Translations under genes and position numbers: made by a program
The notes under the pieces: model-generated
What the model was told of the DNA's origin: nothing
Seen by the model: the letters and a program-made list of their open reading frames with translations, nothing else
Databases searched by the model: none
In this document: one piece after another, positions 35,299 to 44,982 of the stretch
Numbering within the stretch: the stretch's first letter is position 1
Layout of the letters: each line of letters opens with the position of its first letter
DNA from: Bog-756 sp963727075
GTDB taxonomy: Bacteria > Actinomycetota > Acidimicrobiia > Acidimicrobiales > RAAP-2
NCBI GenBank assembly: GCA_963727075.1
Contig: CAVSET010000006.1
Location: 1,550,001 to 1,614,000, forward strand
DNA: 64,000 nucleotides
Reading direction: 5' to 3'

Positions 35299-36000
35299 GT
35301 GGAACCGACTCGCAGCCAGCGCATCCTCGTCGTCGACGATGAGCCCTCGATCGTCGACGCTGTGGCCACTTCCCTCCGCTACGAGGGGTTCGGGGTCGAC
35401 GAGGCGGTGAACGGGCGGTTGGCTCTGGCCGCGGCCCAGGAGAACCCTCCTGACCTCATCGTCCTCGACGTCATGCTGCCCGATCTCGACGGGCTCGAGG
35501 TCACCCGGCGGCTGCGAGCCGACGGCATCCGGGTCCCGATCCTGTTCCTCACCGCTCGCGACGCCGTCGAGGACAAGGTGGCCGGGCTCACCGTCGGCGG
35601 TGACGACTACGTCACCAAGCCATTCGCCCTGGCCGAGGTCGTGGCCCGGGTCCACGCCATCCTGCGACGGATCGGCAGTGAGCCCGTCGACGAGGGCATC
35701 CTCCGGTTCGCCGACATCGAGATGGACGAGAACGCCCACGAGGTGACCCGGGCCGGCCAGACCATCGCGCTCACGGCGACGGAGTTCAACCTGCTCCGGT
35801 TCTTCCTCCTGAATCCCCGACATGTCCTGTCGAAGGCCCAGATCCTGGACCATGTGTGGCACTACGACTTCGGTGGGGACGGCAACGTCGTCGAGACCTA
35901 CGTGAGCTACCTGCGGAAGAAGCTCGAGGCGGTCGGCCCGCCGGTGATCCACACCGTGCGGCTGGTCGGCTACGCCCTCCGAGAACCGGCTGCGGGCTGA
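35299..36000 (+). CDS. OmpR/PhoB-family response regulator
   Basis: This 233-residue regulator has a receiver domain with acidic residues in VVDDE, phosphoacceptor Asp57 (VLDVMLPDLDG), Thr85 (FLTARD) and Lys107 (VTKPF). A winged-helix DNA-binding domain (LTATEFNLLRFFLLNPRHVL, then VETYVSYLRKKLE) follows. GTG 35299 has AAGGAAGT upstream. The stop is six bases before the histidine kinase ATG. Its targets are unknown. The glycosyltransferase genes that follow on the same strand are likely candidates because of proximity. Confidence 0.92.
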   Translation: MEPTRSQRILVVDDEPSIVDAVATSLRYEGFGVDEAVNGRLALAAAQENPPDLIVLDVMLPDLDGLEVTRRLRADGIRVPILFLTARDAVEDKVAGLTVGGDDYVTKPFALAEVVARVHAILRRIGSEPVDEGILRFADIEMDENAHEVTRAGQTIALTATEFNLLRFFLLNPRHVLSKAQILDHVWHYDFGGDGNVVETYVSYLRKKLEAVGPPVIHTVRLVGYALREPAAG

Positions 36001-36006
36001 CCCGGG

Positions 36007-37554
36007 ATGTCCCTCCGGACCCGTCTGGTCATCGCGGTCGGGGTCATCGCCGTGGTGGCGCTGCTCATCGCCGACGTGGCGACCTACTCGTCGCTGCAGT
36101 CCTTCCTCTACCAACGGATCGACCAGCAGCTGGAGCAGGCGCACCACGGCGTCGAGCTGGCCGCGAACAGCGGCCAGAGCATCCCCTGCGCCGGGCCGAA
36201 CCAATTCGGACAAGGCGCTACCGGACCCGCGCCGCCCAGGTCGGGGCAGAACGCCAACCCCGCCTTCCCCAATGCCATCCAAGTCACCGCCTTCGAAGTC
36301 CGGACCCCTGCGGGCAAGCTGGTCGACGGCCAGAACTGCCCGGCGTACGAGGACGGGCAACCGTATTCACCGCAGATCCCGGCCACCGTCACCGGCTTCT
36401 CCACCGCCGAGAACGGCGAGAAGATCACCTACTTCGTCGCGCCGTCCGCCAAGGCGGACGGTCCTTCCTTTCGGGTCCGCGCCTCGGAGCTGAACAACGG
36501 GGACCTGCTGATTCTGGCCCAACCGTTGGATGAGACGGCTAGCACGCTGCACCAGCTGCTCCTCATCGAGCTGGCGGTGACCGGCGGGGCGGTGCTCGTC
36601 GCCCTGGTGGGTGGGTTCTGGTTGGTCCGACTCGGGCTCCGGCCCCTGCGCGACATGGAGACCACGGCCGAATCGATCGCTGCCGGCAACCTCACCGAGC
36701 GGGTCCCCGGCGAGAACGAGACGACCGAGGTGGGCCGCCTGGCTCGCACGCTCAACGTGATGCTCGCCCGCATCGAGGCGGCGTTCAGGGCACGCTTGGC
36801 CTCGGAGCGGCGGCTCCGGGCATCGGAGCAACAGCTCCGCCAGTTCGTGGCCGACGCTTCCCACGAGCTCCGGACGCCGATCGCCGCCATCTCGGCCTAT
36901 GCCGAGCTGTTCGAGCGCGGTGCGGCCGACCAGAAGGAAGACCTCGGCCGTCTGCTGGGCGGCATCCGGAACGAGACGGCCAGGATGGAGCAACTGGTCG
37001 CCGACCTTCTGCTGCTGGCCCGCCTGGATGAGGGTCGACCGATGGAACAGCGATCGGTGGACATGGTCGCCCTGTGTGCCGAGGCCGTCCACACCGCATC
37101 GGCTGTCGGTCCCGGCTGGCCGCTCATCTTCGAGGCGGCACAGCCGGTTGAGGTCGTGGGCGATGCCACCAGCCTCCGGCAGGTCATCGACAACCTCTTG
37201 AGCAACGTGAGGGCCCACACGCCACCGGGCACTCGGGCTCGGGTGACGGTCGACCGGGACGAATCGGAGGTCGTCATCACGGTGGCCGACGAGGGACCGG
37301 GCATGGACCCCGAGGATGCCGAGCACGTCTTCGAACGCTTCTACCGTTCCGACCCGTCGCGGTCCCGGACGCACGGCGGAGCCGGGTTGGGACTCTCGAT
37401 CGTGAGTGCCATCGTGACCGCCCATGGGGGCACGGTGGTTGCCAACGGCCGAGTCGGGTCGGGCACCACGTTCACCGTACGACTGCCCCTCACGCCCCCG
37501 GCGCCGGAACTCGCACCCGACGCGGTCGGAGCCGGGCCCCCGGTCGAGGGCTGA
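36007..37554 (+). CDS. Sensor histidine kinase
   Basis: This 515-residue membrane kinase has a first helix (LVIAVGVIAVVALLIADVAT), an extracytoplasmic domain of about 150 residues rich in Pro/Gly/Asn, a second helix (LLLIELAVTGGAVLVALVGG), and a HAMP domain (LRPLRDMETTAESIAAGNLT). The HisKA motif FVADASHELRTPIAAISAYA has phosphoacceptor His286. ATP-binding boxes are N (VIDNLLSNVRAHTP), G1 (VADEGPGMD) and G2 (HGGAGLGLSIV). It pairs with the response regulator just upstream. The signal is unknown. Confidence 0.93.
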   Translation: MSLRTRLVIAVGVIAVVALLIADVATYSSLQSFLYQRIDQQLEQAHHGVELAANSGQSIPCAGPNQFGQGATGPAPPRSGQNANPAFPNAIQVTAFEVRTPAGKLVDGQNCPAYEDGQPYSPQIPATVTGFSTAENGEKITYFVAPSAKADGPSFRVRASELNNGDLLILAQPLDETASTLHQLLLIELAVTGGAVLVALVGGFWLVRLGLRPLRDMETTAESIAAGNLTERVPGENETTEVGRLARTLNVMLARIEAAFRARLASERRLRASEQQLRQFVADASHELRTPIAAISAYAELFERGAADQKEDLGRLLGGIRNETARMEQLVADLLLLARLDEGRPMEQRSVDMVALCAEAVHTASAVGPGWPLIFEAAQPVEVVGDATSLRQVIDNLLSNVRAHTPPGTRARVTVDRDESEVVITVADEGPGMDPEDAEHVFERFYRSDPSRSRTHGGAGLGLSIVSAIVTAHGGTVVANGRVGSGTTFTVRLPLTPPAPELAPDAVGAGPPVEG

Positions 37555-37676
37555 CACGGCACCGTGGCGTGGCGGTCCCAAGGCCGCCACCAGGCAGGAC
37601 ATGGGTCCCACCGTTCTCAAGAACTTCACAGCTTGCTCTCACCGAGGTCCGAGTCCGACCCGCCACAGTGACGTCC

Positions 37677-38951
37677 ATGAGCGTCACCGAACTCTCCTCG
37701 ATGGAGCGCCACGGCACCGGGACCACCGCCGACGTGGACATCGTGATCCCCGTCTACAACGAGGCGGTGCAGCTGGCCGACAGCATCACCCGACTGCGGT
37801 CCTACCTCGACACATCGTTCCCGTTCGCCTCCACTGTCACCATCGTCGACAACGCCAGCACCGACGGGACCTGGGCGATCGCGGCCGACCTCGCCGCCAC
37901 CCAGCCCGGCGTGCATGCCATTCAACTGAGCAAGAAGGGCCGCGGACGAGCGCTCCGGGCCGCCTGGTCACAGAGCGCGGCATCCGTCGTCGCCTATATG
38001 GACGTCGACCTCGCCACCGGGCTCGATGCCCTGCTGCCGCTGGTTGCCCCCCTCCTCTCCGGACATTCCGATCTGGCCATCGGCACCCGGCTGGCCCGCG
38101 GAGCCCACGTGGTCCGGGGGGCCCGGCGTGAGTTCATCTCCCGCGGCTACAACCTGCTGCTCCGATCGGCGCTGCGTAGCTCGTCTACCGACGCCCAGTG
38201 CGGGTTCAAGGCCATGCGACGCGAAGCGGCTCTGGTACTCCTCCCGCTCGTCGAGGACGACGAATGGTTCTTCGACACCGAAGTGCTCGTCACCGCGCAA
38301 CGCCTCGGGCTGCGCATCCACGAGGTGCCCGTGCACTGGGTCGACGACACCGACTCGCGTGTCGACGTGGTCCCCACCGCCCTGATGGACCTGCGGGGCG
38401 TGTGGCGCCTGCTCGGTCCGGCCGCCCGGCGACGTGTCACTGCGAGTGCCGCGAAAGACCCGGAGGTCTTCGCCGACGAGCTCATGCGCTTTGCCGGCGT
38501 CGGCGCCCTGTCGACGGTGGCCTATGTCGGTCTGTTCGCCGTCCTCCAACCCGACCTCGGCAGCTACGCGGCCAATGCCGTGGCCATCGGACTCTGCAGT
38601 GTGGGCAACACCGCTCTCCACCGGGGCATGGTAGGCGCGGCCACGCATCGCCTCGGCCGCTGGCACCGGTGGGCAGGGGCCGTTGCGCTGCTGACCGTCA
38701 GCCTGGCCTTCACCACCGTGGCCCTGACGGTCACCCGGGTCATCGGGGTCGATTCGCTGATACCCCAATTGCTCGCACTGACGGCTGCCAACGTGGGAGC
38801 GGCCTCCGTCCGGTTCGGGATCCTCCGCACCTGGGTGTTCCGACCGGCTTTCGGAACCAACCTGGTTCCGCTCCCCGACCAGTTCGATCCGCGACGAGCC
38901 CAGGACCCGGCGCCACAGACCGGGACGACCATGCAGGAGACGGCATCATGA
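37677..38951 (+). CDS. GT2 dolichyl/polyprenyl-phosphate glycosyltransferase fused to GtrA
   Basis: This 424-residue fusion has an N-terminal GT2 domain with IVIPVYNEAVQLADSI, VTIVDNASTDGT, YMDVDLATGL (DxD) and QCGFKAMRREAA, as in polyprenyl-phosphate hexose synthases. A C-terminal GtrA domain of about 120 residues has four helices (for example FAGVGALSTVAYVGLFAVL, LLALTAANVGAASVRFGIL, then RTWVF). The pair would make and flip a polyprenyl-linked sugar for extracellular transfer. Its stop overlaps the GT39 start (ATGA), so the two proteins probably work together. GTG 37668 is an alternative start. Confidence 0.88.
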   Translation: MSVTELSSMERHGTGTTADVDIVIPVYNEAVQLADSITRLRSYLDTSFPFASTVTIVDNASTDGTWAIAADLAATQPGVHAIQLSKKGRGRALRAAWSQSAASVVAYMDVDLATGLDALLPLVAPLLSGHSDLAIGTRLARGAHVVRGARREFISRGYNLLLRSALRSSSTDAQCGFKAMRREAALVLLPLVEDDEWFFDTEVLVTAQRLGLRIHEVPVHWVDDTDSRVDVVPTALMDLRGVWRLLGPAARRRVTASAAKDPEVFADELMRFAGVGALSTVAYVGLFAVLQPDLGSYAANAVAIGLCSVGNTALHRGMVGAATHRLGRWHRWAGAVALLTVSLAFTTVALTVTRVIGVDSLIPQLLALTAANVGAASVRFGILRTWVFRPAFGTNLVPLPDQFDPRRAQDPAPQTGTTMQETAS

Positions 38952-41302
38952 TCGGCGCAGAATCCCACGGCGAACCCATGGCGCTCGCCGACGATGCCTG
39001 GCCGGAACAGGCAGCCGTGACGGCGGGGCCCGGCACGGCGGAACCGACCACCGACCTCCCCCCGGCCGATCCGTTCCCGCCCTTCGATCCCCCCGCCGAA
39101 TGGGAACCCATCGGGCGGGTGGCCGAAGGGGCTTCGGCACTACCCCTCGATCCACCCGCCCCCACTCCCCCAACCGCCCGGCGGCGCCGCTTGATCCGAG
39201 GACGGCCCGAGGACCCGGCGTGGGTCCGCCCCGCCCTGGTCGTCCTATTGGTGGGCACCGGGATCCTCTACCTGTGGGGGCTTGGCCAGTCCGGCTGGGG
39301 CAACAGCTTCTACTCGGCCGCGGTGCAGGCCGGCACCAAGAGCTGGAAGGCCTTCTTCTTCGGGTCCTCCGACGCGTCCAACTTCATCACCGTGGACAAG
39401 CCGCCGGCGTCCCTCTGGGTGATGGAGATCTCAGCCCGGGTCTTCGGGGTCAACTCGTGGAGCATCCTGGTGCCTCAGGCGCTCGAGGGGGTGGCCACCG
39501 TCGGCCTCGTCTTCGCCACCGTCCGGCGGTGGTTCACCCCGGGCGCCGCGCTGATCGCCGGGGTCGTGGTGGCGGTGACCCCGGTCGCCACGTTGATGTT
39601 CCGTTTCAACAACCCCGATCCCCTGCTGACGCTGCTCCTGACCGGCGCGGCCTATGCCACGGTCCGTGCACTGGAGGCCGGGCGCACCCGGTGGATGGTG
39701 CTGGCCGGGACGTTGATCGGCTTCGGCTTCATTACCAAGATGCTCCAGGCCGTCATCCTCATGCCGGTGCTGGCCCTCGTCTACCTATTGGCCGGGCCCC
39801 CCAAGCTGGGGCGTCGAATCCTGCAGGCGGTCTACGCCGGCGTGGCCATGGTCGTCGCCGGTGGTTGGTGGGTGGCGGCCGTCCAGCTGACGCCGGCCGC
39901 CGACCGCCCGTACATCGGGGGATCGACCGACAACAACTTGCTCAACCTCATCTTCGGCTACAACGGGTTCGGTCGGCTCACCGGGAACGAGAAGGGCAGT
40001 GTGGGTGGAGCAGGCGTGCCCGGGAACATGTGGGGGCCCGTCGGATGGGACCGGTTGTTCCTCCGCGAGATGGGGGGACAGATCTCGTGGCTGATCCCCG
40101 GGGCGCTCATCGGTCTGGTCGCCGTCCTGTGGCTCACGCGCCGGGCGCCACGCACCGATCGGATCCGAGCCGGGTTCCTCATCTTCGGCGGATGGCTGTT
40201 GCTCACCGGCGCCACGATCAGCTTCGCCCACGGGATCATTCATCCCTACTACACCGTCGCCTTGGCCCCGGCCATCGGCGCCCTGGTCGGCATGGGGGCG
40301 ACGACCCTGTGGCAACGCCGGCGCGACGTCTTCTCCCGCCTGGCCCTGGCGGCCGCCATCGTCGCCTCCATCGCCTGGGCATTCGTGATCCTCGGGTGGA
40401 GCCCGGGCTGGTACCCGGCCCTCCGCTGGGTGATTCTCGTGGTGGGCCTGGTGGCGGCGTTCGGCATCGCGCTGGTCCCTCGCGCCCGCGGCGTGCTGGC
40501 TGCCGGCCTGGCCGGTTTCGGCCTGGCCTCGGTGATCGCCGCTCCCGCCGCCTACTCCCTCACCACCGCGGCCACGCCCCACAGCGGGGCCATCCCCTCG
40601 GCCGGACCGGCCATCCAGGGCGGGGGCGGGTTCGGTGGGTTCCCCGGTGGTGGACCGGGCCGGGGCCCGGGTGGCAACGGCATCACCCTGCCGCCCGGCT
40701 TCACCCTGCCCAACGGGACCAAGCTGCCGAACGGCCTGAGGATCCCCGGTGGCACTTCCCGCCCGGGTGGTCTGGCGCCAGGCCGGGCCCCGGGTGGGGC
40801 GGCCGGCGGTTTCCCGGGTGGGGCGGCCGGCGGTTTCCCGGGTGGGGCGGCCGGCGGCTTCCCGGGTAGGACCATCGGGGGTGGTCGCGGCCGCATCGGT
40901 GGCGCCGGCGGTGGTCTGCTCGACGCCGCCACACCGGGCAAGCAGCTGGTGGCCTTGCTCAGCGCCGGCGCCTCGCGGTACTCGTGGGTGGCCGCCACCG
41001 CCGGCTCCAACTCAGCGTCGGGGTACCAGCTGGCCACCGGCGACCCGGTCATGGCCATCGGAGGCTTCAACGGGACTGACCCGGTCCCGACCCTCAGCCA
41101 GTTCCAGGCATACATCGCCGCGGGCCGGATCCACTACTACATCAGTGGCGGCGGCTTCGGGGGTGGCTTCGGAGGCAGGCCCGGATCGCCGGGGACCTCC
41201 GTCTCGTCCCAGATCTCCTCCTGGGTGAGCAGCCACTACACGGCCAAAACCGTCGACGGCGTGACCGTCTACGACCTCACCGCGCCCACGACGACCTCCT
41301 AG
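38948..41302 (+). CDS. GT39-type (ArnT/PMT-like) membrane glycosyltransferase with Gly-rich insert
   Basis: This 784-residue multi-spanning protein has a proline-rich cytoplasmic N-terminus, a first helix VRPALVVLLVGTGILYLWGL, and the family's acidic loop SDASNFITVDKPPASLWVME, whose aspartates bind the lipid-linked sugar. More helices follow (GAALIAGVVVAVTPVATLMF, AVILMPVLALVYLLAG). The region around residues 555-660 is Gly-rich and contains three GGAAGGFP repeats. A C-terminal soluble domain (QLVALLSAGASRYSWVAA, then YISGGGFGGGFGG) follows. Such enzymes use polyprenyl-phosphate sugars outside the cell, here presumably made by the GT2-GtrA protein. The acceptor is unknown. Confidence 0.87.
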   Translation: MIGAESHGEPMALADDAWPEQAAVTAGPGTAEPTTDLPPADPFPPFDPPAEWEPIGRVAEGASALPLDPPAPTPPTARRRRLIRGRPEDPAWVRPALVVLLVGTGILYLWGLGQSGWGNSFYSAAVQAGTKSWKAFFFGSSDASNFITVDKPPASLWVMEISARVFGVNSWSILVPQALEGVATVGLVFATVRRWFTPGAALIAGVVVAVTPVATLMFRFNNPDPLLTLLLTGAAYATVRALEAGRTRWMVLAGTLIGFGFITKMLQAVILMPVLALVYLLAGPPKLGRRILQAVYAGVAMVVAGGWWVAAVQLTPAADRPYIGGSTDNNLLNLIFGYNGFGRLTGNEKGSVGGAGVPGNMWGPVGWDRLFLREMGGQISWLIPGALIGLVAVLWLTRRAPRTDRIRAGFLIFGGWLLLTGATISFAHGIIHPYYTVALAPAIGALVGMGATTLWQRRRDVFSRLALAAAIVASIAWAFVILGWSPGWYPALRWVILVVGLVAAFGIALVPRARGVLAAGLAGFGLASVIAAPAAYSLTTAATPHSGAIPSAGPAIQGGGGFGGFPGGGPGRGPGGNGITLPPGFTLPNGTKLPNGLRIPGGTSRPGGLAPGRAPGGAAGGFPGGAAGGFPGGAAGGFPGRTIGGGRGRIGGAGGGLLDAATPGKQLVALLSAGASRYSWVAATAGSNSASGYQLATGDPVMAIGGFNGTDPVPTLSQFQAYIAAGRIHYYISGGGFGGGFGGRPGSPGTSVSSQISSWVSSHYTAKTVDGVTVYDLTAPTTTS
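40789..40860 (+). repeat. Three 24-bp in-frame tandem repeats in the GT39 gene
   Basis: Three units of 24 bases (CCCGGGTGGGGCGG...GGTTT) encode repeated GGAAGGFP. The third unit differs by one base and a partial fourth follows. The unit keeps the frame, so copy number can change without truncating the protein. Confidence 0.85.
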
Positions 41303-41307
41303 CGGCC

Positions 41308-41323
41308 GCCGGCTCGGGCCGGC
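41308..41323 (+). terminator. Stem-loop after the GT39 gene
   Basis: GCCGGC-TCGG-GCCGGC forms a 6-bp G/C hairpin with a four-base loop, six bases after the stop codon. There is no U-run, as is common in actinobacteria. It may end the two-component/glycosyltransferase transcript. Confidence 0.4.
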
Positions 41324-41408
41324 ACATCGGCCCCTGTCTCCGGGCGTAATCGCACCGGCCCGACTCCTGACCCCGGCGAGGGTGGGCCCCACCTGTGACA
41401 ATGGCCCG

Positions 41409-43577
41409 ATGATCGTCGAGCCGGAGAAGGGAGGTGACGCGCCCGTCGGCAAGGCCCGGGCCATCGTGGCCGAGATGACCGAGGCGGAGCGGCTCTGGTG
41501 CCTGGACGGCGACGCCCCTTTCTGGGCGGGTCTCACCTACCTGGGCGAGGCCGGCTATCACAAGAGCCCCTTCCGGGCCGGCCGGATCGACCGTCTCGGG
41601 CTGGACGGGCTTCTCGTTCTCCGACGGCCCGAGGGGCGTGGTCGTGGACCGGGCCACCTGCTTTCCGGTCACGATGGCCCGAGGCGCGACATGGGACCCC
41701 GAGCTCGAGGAACGGGTGGGCGACGCCATCGGCCGCGAGTTGCGGGCCGTCGGTGCCGACCTCTACGGGGGCGTCTGCGTCAATCTCCTACGCCACCCGG
41801 CGTGGGGCCGGGCCCAGGAGACCTACGGCGAAGACCCGTTCCACGTGGGTGAGATGGGCGCCGCCCTGACCAGGGGCATACAGCGCCACGCCATGGCCTG
41901 CGTCAAGCATTTCGCCTGCAACTCGATGGAGAACGCCCGGTTCGTCGTCGACATCACGGTGGACGAGGCGTCGCTCCACGACGTCTATCTCCCCCACTTC
42001 AAACGCATTGTCGACGAGGGCGTGGCCGCGGTCATGAGCGCCTACAACCGCGTCAACGGCGCCTGGTGCGGTGAGAACGAGGAGCTGTTGACCGGGGTCC
42101 TCCGCCTCGAATGGGGGTTCAAGGGGTTCGTCATCAGCGACTGGATCCTCGGCCTTCGTGATGCGGCGCGTTCCCTGCGGGCCGGCCTCGACGTGGAGAT
42201 GCCCTACCGCATGATCCGGGCCGGCGGGCTACGGCGCGCCCTCGACGAGGGCGCCGTCTCCTGGGACGAGGTGGACCGGGCCGCCGAGCGGGTGGTCGCC
42301 ACCCGGCTGCGGTTCGAAGCGATCCTCGACTCCCCGTCACCGGGCCGGGAGATCCTGGCCAACCCGGACCACCGCGCCCTGGCCCGGGAGGTGTCGGCCC
42401 GGTCGGTCGTGCTCCTCCGGAACGAACCGGTGGACGGCCAGCCGATCCTGCCGCTGGCCCTGCCCCGAGGCGCAACCCTGGCCCTGTTCGGAAGGCTGGC
42501 GAGCGAGGTCAACCTCGGCGACGGCGGATCGAGCGACGTGTGGGCCCCCGAGGTGGCGACAGTGGCCGACGGCCTGCGGGCGGCCCTCCCCGACATCGCC
42601 GTTGTCCACCCCGACGCCCCGATCCCGAGGCCGTCGCCGCCGCGGCCAGGTCCGCTTCGGTCGCGGTCGTCGTGGTGGGCTATACCCGCCGGGACGAGGG
42701 CGAGTTCATCGGTGAATTCGCCACCGGGCACCTCAGCCACCTCTTCCCCGGACTGGACGACCCCGAACTCGTCGAGCGCTTCAACACCTCCATCGCCGAG
42801 GAACGATCGATCCAACCCCCCTCCCATGTGACGCCGGGGACCGAGGGCGGGTTCGCGACCGGCGGCGACCGGAAGTCGCTCCGCCTCCACGACGAGGACG
42901 TGGCCCTCATCCGGTCGGTATCTGCGGCCAACCCCAGGACGATCGTGGCCATCGTGGCCGGCAGTGCGGTGCTCATCTCCGAGTGGGATGCGGCAGTGCC
43001 GGCGGTGCTCCAGTCGTGGTACGCGGGCATGGAGGGGGGCCACGGCCTGGCCGATGTCCTGCTGGGAAAGGTCGATGCCTCGGGCCGGCTCCCTTTCTCG
43101 GTGCCGGAGGAGGAGTCCCACCTTCCCCCCTTCGATGCGGAGAGCGAGTCGTTCACCTACGACTCGTGGCACGGGTACTGGCACCTGGCCCGCATGGGAA
43201 CCGCCCCCGCTTACCCCTTCGGGTTCGGGCTGAGCTACTCGACGTTCGCCATCCGGGGGGTGGAGGCCGAACCGGCGGCCGAGGGGGTCTGCGTCCGGGC
43301 CGCGGTCCACAACACAGGCGAGCGCGACGGCAGCGACGTGACGCAGGTCTACGTCCGCCGCACCGGATCGTCGCGGCCCTTCCGGCTGATGGCGTTCCGG
43401 AGGGTGGAGGTCCGAGCCGGGGAGACCGCCGAGGTCGAATTCACCGTGGCCCGGGCCACGTTGGCCGAGCGGGACACCGACTCCCACACCATGGTGGTCC
43501 GTCCCGGGCGCTACGACGTGAGGGTGGGCCGCCATGCCGGCGACGCGGGGACCGTCCTCACCGTCACCCTGGCGTGA
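41409..43577 (+). CDS. GH3-family beta-glycosidase (two frameshifts)
   Basis: This glycoside hydrolase family 3 enzyme has about 720 residues. The first domain includes FSDGPRGVVVDRATCFP, GVCVNLLRHPAWGRAQETYG, CVKHFACNSMENARF and FKGFVISDWILGLRDA, with the nucleophile aspartate in SDW. The second domain has KVDASGRLPFSVPEEE, and a C-terminal fibronectin-III-like part has YPFGFGLSYSTFAIRGVE and SDVTQVYVRR. Frames change near 41605 and 42625. ATG 41409 follows a GAGGGTGGG-rich leader. No signal peptide is seen, so it is probably cytosolic and acts on imported oligosaccharides. It converges with the SARP regulator gene. Confidence 0.87.
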
Positions 43578-43584
43578 GGCGCGT

Positions 43585-43606
43585 CGCCGGGCCCGCGGCC
43601 CCGGCG
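43585..43606. terminator. Stem-loop between convergent GH3 and SARP genes
   Basis: CGCCGGG and CCCGGCG pair as a 7-bp stem around an 8-base loop, eight bases after the GH3 stop and about 80 bases from the SARP stop. It could work for both directions. Confidence 0.4.
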
Positions 43607-43686
43607 GTCAGGGAGCCGATCGGCCTCCGGCGACGCTCTCCGATGCCGGAGGGGCATCCTCGTCGTGATGGTCAATGGCCAGGCCA

Positions 43687-44445
43687 TCACCGGTCGACCG
43701 GCTCCATCACCGACTCGTGGAAGACGTCGACAGTCTCCGGCGACGGCTCCACTCCGAGCTCCTCGATCATCACCTCGCGATAGCGGGCGAACACCGAGGC
43801 CGCGCCCATGCGGTCGCCCGAAAGCGCCCGGGAGCGGATCAGCCGGCGATAGAGGGAATCGCGATAGGGGTCGATAGCCAGACCCTTTCGGGCCGCCCGG
43901 GCCGAGAGGGTGAAATCGCCGGTCTGCGCATGGGCCTCGGCCAGGCACTCCCTGGCTTCCACATGCAACTCACTGATGTGCTCACGCTGGCGCGTTGTCC
44001 ATTCGCCGTAGCTGCCCGGCAGGAACGGCCGGCTGCAAATGAGGCAGGTGAGCGTGGCATGGGTGGCCGCCCCGGCCGGATCCCCCGTACCCAGCCGGGT
44101 CTCGGCCATATGTAACGCCTCGGTGGCGGCCTCGAGATCGAGCCAACCGTCGCCCAATCGAAGCTGGTAGCAGCCGAACGCATTGCCGATCACCTCCGGG
44201 CCGAGACCCACCCCGAGGAGCGAGGCACGCACCTTGCTGACCACGGCCCGAAGTGCGGTCTGCCACGATCGGGGCAGGCGGTCGGGCCAGAGCTCATTGG
44301 CGAGCTCGTCGCGACCGAGCGGGTGGCGATGCTCGACGGCGAGCATGGCCAGAGCGAGGCGCCCTTGGTTGCCCGGCAAGCTTCCTTCGTAGACCGCATT
44401 GGAGCCGTGTTCGACGGTCACCCGGCCAACAACGTAGATCCGCAC
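43687..44445 (-). CDS. SARP/AfsR-type transcriptional regulator (wHTH + BTAD)
   Basis: This 252-residue regulator has an OmpR-like winged-helix domain (NQGRLALAMLAVEHRHPLGR, then ELANELWPDRLPRSWQTALR and AVVSKVRASLL) and a bacterial transcriptional activation domain of TPR-like helices (ECLAEAHAQTGDFTLSARAA, then DPYRDSLYRRLIRSRALSGD and EELGVEPSPETVDVF). It lacks the NB-ARC and TPR extensions of full AfsR proteins. GTG 44445 begins the conserved VRIYVVGRV strand. The longer upstream frame is not conserved. SARPs activate secondary-metabolite genes, but none is obvious nearby. It diverges from the DUF1059 gene by about 30 bases. Confidence 0.85.
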   Translation of the reverse strand: MRIYVVGRVTVEHGSNAVYEGSLPGNQGRLALAMLAVEHRHPLGRDELANELWPDRLPRSWQTALRAVVSKVRASLLGVGLGPEVIGNAFGCYQLRLGDGWLDLEAATEALHMAETRLGTGDPAGAATHATLTCLICSRPFLPGSYGEWTTRQREHISELHVEARECLAEAHAQTGDFTLSARAARKGLAIDPYRDSLYRRLIRSRALSGDRMGAASVFARYREVMIEELGVEPSPETVDVFHESVMEPVDR

Positions 44446-44477
44446 CCATCTAGTATCACACCGGGAGAGATGACACC

Positions 44478-44648
44478 TTGGAGAAGCTGGTGGAGTGCGA
44501 TTGCGGTTGGGCGTGCCGGGGCTCCGAGGACGAGGTCGTGGCGGCCTGCATGACACACGCGAGTCAGGTCCATGGCATGGACCTGACTCGCGAACAGGTA
44601 CTGGCCGCCTCCACGCCGGTGGACGGCCCCGACCCGTCCGCGCCGTAG
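44478..44648 (+). CDS. DUF1059 small protein
   Basis: This 56-residue protein is read from TTG 44478: LEKLVECDCGWACRGSEDEV, then VAACMTHASQVHGMDLTRE. The cysteines and the H-A-x-x-x-H-G-M segment are the DUF1059 pattern, a small metal-binding-looking family common in actinobacteria with no known function. A GGGAG sequence lies about ten bases upstream. It is divergent from the SARP gene, so both may share regulatory sequence in the 32-base gap. Confidence 0.7.
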   Translation: MEKLVECDCGWACRGSEDEVVAACMTHASQVHGMDLTREQVLAASTPVDGPDPSAP

Positions 44649-44982
44649 CCACCCCGGAGAACCCTCGGCTCGGCGGCGACGCCCCCGGTCCGCTGGCCCG
44701 ATCCAACGAAATTCCAACCATGCCGCTCTAACATCCCGGTCGGAGCCTGACCACCGGGCTGCCTGCCTCACTTCGAACGGAGCCATGCATGCCGCCAGTC
44801 CGGGCCGACGCCACGGGACCAACATCGACTAGCTGCCCTCCTCGAATGGCGCCGGCCTGTCCCGGCGGCATGGTCGCCGACCGGCGACGGCAAACATCTT
44901 CCGGCGTGCGGCACAACTGGGCCCGGCCTAGGTTGAGCGGGAAACGTCTGCGATCCAATCAATCCGAGAGGCTCTGCCGGCA
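44649..44982. other. Intergenic region with no recognised gene
   Basis: These 334 bases lie between the DUF1059 gene and the AHSA1 gene. No frame shows homology or good start signals. The last 80 bases presumably carry the promoter of the AHSA1-DUF899 pair, but no clear elements are seen. Confidence 0.4.
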
